From Treponemataceae bacterium (GTDB lineage: Bacteria; Spirochaetota; Spirochaetia; Treponematales; Treponemataceae): 41,497 nucleotides of DNA. Under the pieces are notes generated by a model, which was given only the letters and a program-made list of their open reading frames with translations, made no database searches and was not told where the DNA came from. Numbering within the stretch: the first letter of the stretch is position 1; each line of letters begins with the position of its first letter. Location: assembly GCA_024685655.1 (NCBI GenBank), contig JAIKVO010000052.1, forward strand, positions 1 to 41,497, written 5' to 3'. Shown here one piece after another: positions 28,440 through 34,685 of this stretch. Made by a program: the position numbers and the translations under genes.

Positions 28440-28690
28440 GCAACGCCACGCGCCCCCAAACGGAAAAACCGTTTGCAAGATAAAATCAATAAGTTTTTGT
28501 TTTTTTTCGCATTCAAGGAAAACTGTTTTTCCGCTTGAAAGACTCATGATGTATTTTACCTGCTCAAGAGCAAACGAGATTAAATCTGTTCCAGAAATTG
28601 AACTTGAATCTTCACTAAAGTTTCTGCCAAGCTACGCAATCAAAATAGCGGCTAGTAATCATCAACCTGCGTCTATCGCCCCGGATAGAT
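28440..28690 (-). pseudogene. Relic of a GNAT-type N-acetyltransferase
   Basis: On the minus strand one frame reads AAILIA, a stop, then LGRNFSEDSSSISG, then SFALEQVKYIMSLSSGKTVFLECEKKQKLIDF. This resembles the acetyl-CoA-binding and C-terminal part of GNAT acetyltransferases, where the last segment is usually followed by a Y..NGF motif; here that is replaced by unrelated sequence. An in-frame TAG lies at 28632-28634, and there are more stops upstream. The plus-strand 99-aa track ORF covering it is a shadow. The assignment is by eye and moderately uncertain. Confidence 0.35.
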
Positions 28691-28697
28691 AAAAAAA

Positions 28698-28752
28698 GAG
28701 CCAAGCGAGAAAACTCGACGCACCACTTTAAGGCAGCACTCTTGACTCTTGT
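28698..28752. repeat. Long imperfect inverted repeat
   Basis: AAGAGCCAAG and CTTGACTCTT face each other with one mismatch. The space between includes a small CGAG-AAAA-CTCG hairpin. It could terminate the AAA ATPase region or the opposing genes. Confidence 0.3.
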
Positions 28753-28782
28753 TATAGATAGAAAAAGATTCTACAAACCGAG

Positions 28783-28935
28783 TTATTCACATGTAGACAG
28801 ATAATTTCTCAAAGACTCAAATACTTGTTTTGAATAAATCTTGATATTTTGCAGACAGCGCGAAAGTATCAATTTCTTAAAATATTTTTCGCAACCATCA
28901 TCTATTTTCGCATAAGATTTCAGCAATTCTATCTT
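28783..28935 (-). other. 51-codon open stretch following the membrane protein in the next frame
   Basis: Reads KIELLKSYAKIDDGCEKYFKKL and so on to a TAA. It begins one base out of frame with the end of the upstream membrane protein, in a short T tract, and has no start of its own. It may be a continuation of that gene after another homopolymer shift, or chance. Confidence 0.25.
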
Positions 28936-29528
28936 AAAACCTGCACATCAGCCTGTATACGCCGAAACCTGCAAACGTACAGATTACGCGGTCAAGAACA
29001 GTAATCGGGATTCTGGGAAAAAGGAACGAAAGAAATGTGTTGAACTGGAAAGATTGCAATGTTTCGGCGGCAGAATCGATTGCAGAAAAACCCGATACCT
29101 CGTCAAAAAACCAGACGTACAAAAGTGTCTAGCAAACTTGCGCACAAACAGCTCGCAAAAGCGGACGCAAGCGAGATAATCAGCAGATAAAGGATTGTCA
29201 CCATTCGGGTGAAAAAGAATTCTTTTTTGTTATGGCTGATTGCCCATGTAACCACAACTATAACCATTCCGCAAAGCGCGTAGAAAAAATCGTAGTAAAA
29301 AATCGCTGTTCCGTTTATAGCGCAGCGTAAAACCGTCATAAGCGGATTAAAACCAGCCGCAACGATCAAACCTGGCACAAGCCCGGAGTAAAAAGTAATC
29401 GCGACTGTGAATATCGTATCCCAAAAAACCGGGTAAAGCAAAACAGGCATACTCACTGCAATATAAGATGTTAGCATATTCAGCGCGATTGCGAGTATGC
29501 ATAGAAGTGCCGTTTTTAGAAGTGCCAC
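28934..29528 (-). pseudogene. Multi-pass membrane protein broken by a T-tract frameshift
   Basis: Two track ORFs join into one product. The first (29103-29528, GTG start) reads ALLKTALLCILAIALNMLTSYIAV and so on to LLDTFVRLVF and a stop. Removing one T from the T6 run (minus strand, 29106-29111) lets it continue as DEVSGFSAIDSAAETL through FPRIPITVLDRVICTFAGFGVYRLMCRF. The result is about 198 aa with 5-6 hydrophobic helices and no soluble domain. It looks like the membrane sensor half of a two-component system or a small transporter subunit; I cannot decide which. It directly follows, and overlaps by 13 nt, a damaged response regulator. Confidence 0.6.
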
Positions 29529-29974
29529 CCCAATATTGTCCGACCTGTGCCTAGATACCGAAGAAAGTTCACTACCGTTTTTTCAGATATACCGAGTGCA
29601 CTGGCAATATCCGCGTTCGTGTTGTAAAGCGTTATTGCTTCTGCAATTATCTTCTCGCGCTTAGAGAATGTCTGCGTAATATCGCGCACTTCAAGCAAAC
29701 CCTTTACAAGTTCAGCCTGAATGTAAGTTCCTCCGTTCGTGACAGCATTCAACGCATCAAGAAGCACTTTCTCATCCGCTACTTTAGAGACAAAACCTTT
29801 CGCGCCATGCACCGCTTGTTCCAATTTTTTCAAGATTTCTGCACACTCTGAATAAGTTCCTGCTTCAAATTTCACTCTAAAATCGGAATTGTTCTCTATC
29901 CAGTTTTTTCTTCCGTTCCGCAAAACGGCATGGTCGTCAACAAGAATCACACTTTTTGTGATGTTTGGGTTCAT
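29516..29974 (-). pseudogene. NarL/LuxR-type response regulator with internal deletion and altered C-terminus
   Basis: The start MNPNITKSVILVDDHAVLRNGRKNW is a normal receiver beginning with the acidic DD pair. After ILKKLEQ the sequence jumps to AVHGAKGFVSKVADEKVLLDALNAV, which belongs near the end of a receiver. About 50-60 residues carrying the phosphorylated Asp and the conserved Thr/Ser are therefore missing. The LuxR helix-turn-helix begins correctly (FSKREKIIAEAITLYNTNADIASALGISEKTVVNFL). The tail then becomes RYLGTGRTILGWHF, which does not fit the last helix. The product cannot be phospho-regulated in the usual way. A TATAAT hexamer lies only 6 nt upstream of the ATG. Confidence 0.75.
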
Positions 29975-29980
29975 ATCCCG

Positions 29981-29986
29981 ATTATA
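29981..29986 (-). promoter_or_regulatory. Candidate -10 box immediately upstream of the response regulator
   Basis: A perfect TATAAT on the minus strand, 6 nt from the ATG at 29974. No -35 matches well. If used, the transcript would be essentially leaderless. Confidence 0.3.
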
Positions 29987-30080
29987 TCATGAGTTTAATA
30001 GGGAGTTTAGTTCCGAAATTTCCGGGAGTACAGCTCCCCTATGTGCTGCCCCTACAATCTTTGCCGCACCATAAACAGCG

Positions 30081-30109
30081 TTGCATATCAAAATATAAAA
30101 TGATATTAT
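30081..30109 (+). promoter_or_regulatory. Candidate murJ promoter
   Basis: TTGCAT (-35), a 17-bp spacer and TATTAT (-10). Transcription would start about 5 nt before the murJ ATG, and no Shine-Dalgarno is present. Confidence 0.45.
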
Positions 30110-30121
30110 TCAGACTATATT

Positions 30122-31807
30122 ATGGAAGAAAACGAATCGAAAATCACACAAACAAAAAAATCACCAGAGCCTTTGAAAACTGAAGGTTCAGCACAATCCG
30201 CCGCTTCCGCAGCCAACAAAAAGTCGCTTGTCCGCTCAGGAATCAGTCTTTCTTTTTTAACGCTTCTATCACGCATCCTCGGGCTTATCCGCGAAATGAC
30301 GAAAGCCGCTTTCCTCGGTACGTCTTTCCTTGCCGATGCGTTTACATTCGCGTTCCAGCTGCCAAACCTTTTCAGGCGGCTTTTCGCAGAGAACAGCATT
30401 TCCGTGGCGTTCATCCCGACTTTCAAAAGCTATTTGGAGCAGGAACAGACTGACCCCGCGAAAAAACAAGAGACAAAAGAGTTCCTTAAAGCAACATTCA
30501 CGCTTATCTCGTTTTTGACGACGGTTTTCACGCTGCTCGGCATTCTGCTCGCTCCGCTTATCACGCCTTTCTTCACAGAAAGCACCGACCCGGAGCTTGT
30601 TTCCGAAATGGCAGTCCTTACGCGAATAATGTTCCCGTATCTCATCGTCATTTCGATAGCGGCGTTTTTCCAGGGCATCCTGAACGGAATGAAAATTTTC
30701 GCTCCATCCGGCTTTACGCCAGTACTGTTCAACCTTATCGTTATTTTGGCAAGTTATATTCTTTCACCATATACAGCGAACCCGGCGCGAGCAATGTCCA
30801 TAGGCGTTATATCCGGCGGCGCGGTACAGGCTTTATTCCAGCTGCCTTTCGTGCTTAAAAACCACCGGACTGTTCAGTTCACGACGCTCAAAAAAGCGTT
30901 CACGAACCCCGGAACACGGAAAGTGCTGCGTCTTGTCGCGCCGACAATCTTCGGCATGGCGGCGTATCAGCTCAACGACCTTGTTTCAATGTGGCTCGCC
31001 GGTAACGCAGGCCCCGGAATCCAGTCAAGTCTTTCGTACTCGCTCCGCTTGCAAGAACTTATCCTCGGTATATTCGCCGTATCGGTCGGTACTGTAATTC
31101 TGCCTGACCTCACATCGTTCTCGGATAAAAAACTCGACAAAGAATTCAACGATCTGCTTCTTTCCTCAATTCGGATAATCACACTGATTGCAATTCCGGT
31201 GACGTTTTTCGCCATGTCTTTCAGCGACAACATAATCAGGCTTGTGTACAAGTCGAAAAACTTCACAGAAGAGTCCGTTATGCTCACTAACAGCGCGTTT
31301 TTGTTCCACATGACAGGTCTTTTCTTTATCGCTGTGAACAGGATAATCTCACCGGCATTCTACGCAAAGAAAAACACGAAGTCGCCCACGATTGCAGGAA
31401 TCATCTGTTTCGCCGCAAACATGGCGATTGCCGCCTGCCTTGCAAAACCGTTCCAAGGAGCGGGAATCGCACTTGCACTTTCTGTTGCTAGTGCAATAAA
31501 CACTATAGTACTTTTCATTTTTATGAAAAAAGATAAAATAGCCGATACCGCTTTTATGCTGAAAGGTACTCTTTTGTACGTCATTCGCATTTTGATTTTC
31601 TCAGTGGTGGCGACAATAATTCCGTTGCTGATAAAAAAGCCCGTTTTCGCGCTTTTTAACACTGGAAATCGCTTTATTGATCAAGGCGCACCGCTCGTAA
31701 TTTGCGGACTTGCGTTTGCGGCAGTTGGTGTGCTGATGCTCGTGATTACAAAAGATCCTCTGCTTGCGACAGTGTGGCGACGGTTCGGGCGGAAATCAGG
31801 AAAATAA
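30122..31807 (+). CDS. murJ: Lipid II flippase MurJ (MviN family)
   Basis: Flips undecaprenyl-pyrophosphate-linked peptidoglycan precursor across the inner membrane. The 561-aa protein has a polar ~35-residue N-terminal extension. The family signature SLVRSGISLSFLTLLSRILGLIREMTKAAFLGTSFLADAFTFAFQLPNLFRRLFAENSISVAFIPTF follows, including the conserved charged residues of the first helices. About 13-14 hydrophobic helices follow, in the MOP-exporter pattern. The usual MurJ length is about 510-530 aa, so it is slightly long at the N-terminus. ATG 30122 is the only reasonable start and lacks a Shine-Dalgarno. The peptidase gene follows by 11 bp in the same direction. Confidence 0.95.
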   Translation: MEENESKITQTKKSPEPLKTEGSAQSAASAANKKSLVRSGISLSFLTLLSRILGLIREMTKAAFLGTSFLADAFTFAFQLPNLFRRLFAENSISVAFIPTFKSYLEQEQTDPAKKQETKEFLKATFTLISFLTTVFTLLGILLAPLITPFFTESTDPELVSEMAVLTRIMFPYLIVISIAAFFQGILNGMKIFAPSGFTPVLFNLIVILASYILSPYTANPARAMSIGVISGGAVQALFQLPFVLKNHRTVQFTTLKKAFTNPGTRKVLRLVAPTIFGMAAYQLNDLVSMWLAGNAGPGIQSSLSYSLRLQELILGIFAVSVGTVILPDLTSFSDKKLDKEFNDLLLSSIRIITLIAIPVTFFAMSFSDNIIRLVYKSKNFTEESVMLTNSAFLFHMTGLFFIAVNRIISPAFYAKKNTKSPTIAGIICFAANMAIAACLAKPFQGAGIALALSVASAINTIVLFIFMKKDKIADTAFMLKGTLLYVIRILIFSVVATIIPLLIKKPVFALFNTGNRFIDQGAPLVICGLAFAAVGVLMLVITKDPLLATVWRRFGRKSGK

Positions 31808-31818
31808 GGAGAAACAAA

Positions 31819-32958
31819 ATGAAAACACAAAACGAAATGACAGCGATATACAAAAAACGCCGCGCCAATTTTGCTACATGGCTTGCCAGACAAGGTACAG
31901 GCGCAATGATTTTCATAGATTCGGAAGAACACAGGTCACCTTCAATCCGATATTTTACAGGACACCCGCAGGACGCAGTTCTTTGTATCGCTGTTGACGG
32001 CTCTTCCGTGCTTATTCCGTGGGATGAAATTCTTGCAAGCAAAATCGCATGTGTCGAGTATGTAATCCCATACACACGCTACGAGCGGCAGGAAGTAAAA
32101 GCCGCCGCCGGTGCGCTCAAAAAACTGAAGGTTCCGGCCAATTCGCGCGTAGAAATCCCAGGTTCAACACCATACCCCGATTTTTTGAAATTCGTAGACG
32201 GGCTTTCTGAATTCGATGTTATCTGCCGCGAGAATGGCGGTGAGCAAGAAGCCGCAAATATGCGCGCCATCAAAGACGAATACGAGATTTCATGCATCGA
32301 GAAAGCGGCAGAAATTACTGACAAACTTATAGACATTATTGAAGCCGGAGTTAAAGACGGCACTATAAAGACAGAAATGGATGCCGCGTTGCTTATTGAA
32401 CGCGAATGCCGGGCAGCCGGATGCGAGGGAACAGGATTCGACACACTTGCAGCAGGTCCGGCAAGAAGTTTTGGAATTCACTGCTTCCCGAACTACACAG
32501 CAGGCGAGTTCCCGGCACAGGGACTTTCGATACTCGATTTTGGCGTAATTTACAACGGCTACACAAGCGACGTCACGATTACAGTAGCAAAAGGACCGCT
32601 TTCCGAAGCACAGGAAAAGCAGCTCGCACTCGTGCAGAAAGCGTATGACGAATGTCTTGGGCTTTACGCAAAAGATATTCCGGTAAAAGCAGCGTCACAA
32701 AAAGCAGATGACGTTTTTGCAAAGTCAAAGCGGACAATGCCGCACAGCCTTGGTCACGGAATCGGGCTGGAATGCCACGAGGCTCCCGGAATAAGGCTTC
32801 GCGCACCGCAGAAATGCGTTTTTAAGCCCGGCATGGTCGTAACGCTGGAACCGGGTCTTTACGATGACGCAATCGGTGGCTGCCGCCTTGAAAACGACAT
32901 CCTCATAACAGAAGACGGCAACAAAGTCCTTACCCACGCAAGAATTATAAGGATTTAA
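31819..32958 (+). CDS. M24 family metallopeptidase (Xaa-Pro aminopeptidase/dipeptidase)
   Basis: Releases N-terminal residues preceding proline, probably in the cytoplasm. The 379-aa protein has an N-terminal creatinase-type domain (to about residue 135) and a pita-bread catalytic domain. The five metal ligands are visible: two Asp in LDFGVIYNGYTSDVT, His in HSLGHGIGLECHE, Glu in TLEPGLY and Glu in CRLENDILI. I start it at ATG 31819 because AAGGAG lies just upstream; the track's 31702 start lies inside murJ and adds 39 implausible residues. It is probably co-transcribed with murJ. Confidence 0.93.
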   Translation: MKTQNEMTAIYKKRRANFATWLARQGTGAMIFIDSEEHRSPSIRYFTGHPQDAVLCIAVDGSSVLIPWDEILASKIACVEYVIPYTRYERQEVKAAAGALKKLKVPANSRVEIPGSTPYPDFLKFVDGLSEFDVICRENGGEQEAANMRAIKDEYEISCIEKAAEITDKLIDIIEAGVKDGTIKTEMDAALLIERECRAAGCEGTGFDTLAAGPARSFGIHCFPNYTAGEFPAQGLSILDFGVIYNGYTSDVTITVAKGPLSEAQEKQLALVQKAYDECLGLYAKDIPVKAASQKADDVFAKSKRTMPHSLGHGIGLECHEAPGIRLRAPQKCVFKPGMVVTLEPGLYDDAIGGCRLENDILITEDGNKVLTHARIIRI

Positions 32959-33125
32959 GGGAAGGGGGAAGTCTCCCCCTGGCTTCCAAGTCCTCACTCG
33001 CCGTACAGAAGTCCGGCGAGCTTCGGTCTTGTCCGCTACCCCCTCTCCTAGTGGCTCTGCCCCTAAAACCCCGGCGGCTTTCCGGGTCGTCGGCATTTCC
33101 GAAAAAAACATTGAAATGCGCGAAT
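32959..33125. repeat. Hairpin-rich intergenic region after the M24 peptidase gene
   Basis: AGGGGGA-AGTC-TCCCCCT (32963-32980) begins 4 nt after the stop and may terminate the operon. CTCGCCG/CGGCGAG (32997-33020) and GCATTTC/GAAATGC (33093-33119) follow. A GGCTTTCCGGG motif near 33075 also occurs near 3490 in the other GC-rich spacer. No gene is seen. Confidence 0.45.
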
Positions 33126-33132
33126 CAGGGGA

Positions 33133-33369
33133 TTGACAGATTTTGCAGTAGCGAACGGGGCTTTACAAAATGGATATGGGTATGGCTTTTGGAGATTGCG
33201 TTCTCCTTATGGTGAAACAAATTACAACAGTTGGTATGTTCAGTGTGTGTATTTTGACGGCACGGCATACTGTTATCGTTGTGTTGATAATGATGGACCG
33301 GATAATCACCATGACACAATTTCATATGATTGCAACAGCATTGTCCCTGCCCTGTGCCTCGACAATTAA
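33133..33369 (+). pseudogene. C-terminal relic of a DUF6273-type protein
   Basis: Reads TDFAVANGALQNGYGYGFWRLRSPYGETNYNSW and so on to SIVPALCLDN and a stop. The FWRLRSPY motif and the VPALCLD ending match the C-terminus of DUF6273 proteins, which are exported or surface proteins often found in Treponema and Clostridia. Only about 78 codons remain, with a TTG at best as start and no signal peptide or N-terminal domain, so it is a fragment. DNA upstream is repeat-like and shows no trace of the rest. The two other frames in the track are shadows. Confidence 0.5.
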
Positions 33370-33397
33370 GTTTCACGGAGCACCGGGAATAACGATG

Positions 33398-33412
33398 ACC
33401 GCTTTAAGCGGT
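33398..33412. terminator. Hairpin after the Rpn-family gene
   Basis: ACCGCT-TTA-AGCGGT lies 15 nt past the stop of the minus-strand nuclease gene. There is no T tract, so termination is only suggested by position. Confidence 0.35.
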
Positions 33413-33426
33413 ACGTCTCGTCGTCT

Positions 33427-34314
33427 TTAACTAAGCTGTTTCGCCAGCTCTTGAATTTGCTCAATTGGAAGCTTCACACATTTTGCTATTATCTCCGGTG
33501 AAACATTCTCTTTTAGCAATTCTATAGCATCTTCCACAGCTTTTTTCTGCCTGCCTTCCGCCAGCCCCTCTTGTCTTGCGGCTTCTTTCATAGAAAGCTC
33601 GTCGGAGACATGCATCCAGTAGCGCGTCTCGTGATACCAGTTAAGCTCGTCCTGGCTGACGTTTTTCAAAACTGTGAAAGCCATTGCTATCCCCCTGTTA
33701 TGCTTCGCAAGTTCACTTATGTAATCCTGCTTTTCAGCATCAGATGCGTACAAGAAGAATTTACCCCACATTTCTGCAGGTGTCAATGAAGCAATGTCAT
33801 CGGGAAGCTTCGCGATTTTCGGCAGTTCCATGAAAATAACGTTCAGCGTCCGTGAGATTACGCGGCCGTCCTCGTTACGCAGGCAGTAATAGTTCACACA
33901 GTTTTTTTCTTCTGAATCAAAGACGAAGTTCAAAACCGAAATCTGGAAGACTTGCGGAATATCCTGCCATTTAAGGCCTTTTGGGGTGTAGTGGTTAAGG
34001 ACGTGCGCTGCATGATACTCCGCACGTTTGCCGTAATCGGCCTGGCTGTTACTTCCCTGCATTTCAACGTTCGCGATTTTACCATCGATTTTGCAGTTGA
34101 TGTCGAACTCGGCCTGCTTGTCGCCAACGGCTTCGCCAGAAAGCTCGTTGGGCTGGAGCACGACATCGGTGACAGGTTTCTGCAGAATGTCGGAAAGAAA
34201 ACAGGTAAGTGCCTGGTGCGCTTCCGAGGATTCGGTCGTGAAGAGTATCTTGAAAATCGGATCGACGCATGGGTTAAGAAGTGCGCCGGGATAAGGACGT
34301 AAAGTTTGTGCCAT
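33427..34314 (-). CDS. Rpn family recombination-promoting nuclease / PD-(D/E)XK putative transposase
   Basis: A 295-aa member of the PDDEXK_2/Rpn family, in which E. coli RpnA-type proteins are DNA endonucleases that promote recombination. The start LNPCVDPIFKILFTTESSEAHQALTCFLSDIL is followed by QAEFDINCKIDGKIANVEMQ. The latter carries the catalytic core with D and E-x-Q in place of the textbook E-x-K. The C-terminal part has the usual low-complexity end (EAARQEGLAEGRQKKAVEDAIELL). AGGAG lies 5 nt upstream of the ATG. These genes occur in multiple copies in many Treponema genomes. It lies next to a relic gene and a structured repeat, in line with a mobile or variable region. Confidence 0.85.
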   Translation of the reverse strand: MAQTLRPYPGALLNPCVDPIFKILFTTESSEAHQALTCFLSDILQKPVTDVVLQPNELSGEAVGDKQAEFDINCKIDGKIANVEMQGSNSQADYGKRAEYHAAHVLNHYTPKGLKWQDIPQVFQISVLNFVFDSEEKNCVNYYCLRNEDGRVISRTLNVIFMELPKIAKLPDDIASLTPAEMWGKFFLYASDAEKQDYISELAKHNRGIAMAFTVLKNVSQDELNWYHETRYWMHVSDELSMKEAARQEGLAEGRQKKAVEDAIELLKENVSPEIIAKCVKLPIEQIQELAKQLS

Positions 34315-34450
34315 AAAAACTCCTGAAAAAAGCGTTCATAATTATTATTTGACAACGACAAAGAGTTTTTGACACTTTTTCTGAAAAAAATAAAAAAATT
34401 TTGCGTCCGATTACTGTGGGTTTAGTGCGCATTTTTAGCAAACAACTACA

Positions 34451-34626
34451 TTCTTTATGATATTGCGTAGCTGGCAGGTCGCCTGTGTGGAAAGCATTGA
34501 CGAACACAGTGAGAAACTGGCTTTCCACACAGGATTTGTGCGGAGGTTGCTTTGCAACCGACTGCAATACCTTTTGAAAACAACGAACTTTGTTCGTTGA
34601 TGCCAGCGAGAGCAATATCATAAGAA
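34451..34626. repeat. Multi-branched structured element, closed by a long terminal inverted repeat
   Basis: The outer ends TTCTTTATGATATTGC and GCAATATCATAAGAA pair over 15 bp with one bulged T. A short internal loop leads to GCTGGCA/TGCCAGC (34470-34476 and 34601-34607). Inside are three arms: a 14-bp stem CCTGTGTGGAAAGC/GCTTTCCACACAGG with a 24-nt loop, GGTTGC-TTT-GCAACC, and CAACGAAC-TTT-GTTCGTTG. It lies between the FlcA-like gene's 3' end and the Rpn gene's 5' end. The minus-strand 115-aa ORF across it is probably a shadow. It could be a MITE-like dispersed repeat, a structured RNA or a complex terminator. Confidence 0.7.
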
Positions 34627-34685
34627 CATGTGTGTTAAAAATATGCGCACTATTACTTTTCCATCTGCATAATTATCTTGTAAAC

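Noticed and set aside
28393-28692. 99-aa plus-strand ORF after the AAA ATPase
   Set aside because: The opposite strand gives a more protein-like GNAT fragment; this frame shows no motif and a poor start.
33427-34314. Complete insertion sequence around the Rpn-family gene
   Set aside because: No terminal inverted repeats or target duplications flank the gene; Rpn-family genes are not classical transposases.
34274-34621. 115-aa minus-strand ORF across the structured element
   Set aside because: It overlaps the Rpn start and the inverted repeats, and its sequence is explained by the hairpins. It is probably a recurrent spurious prediction.
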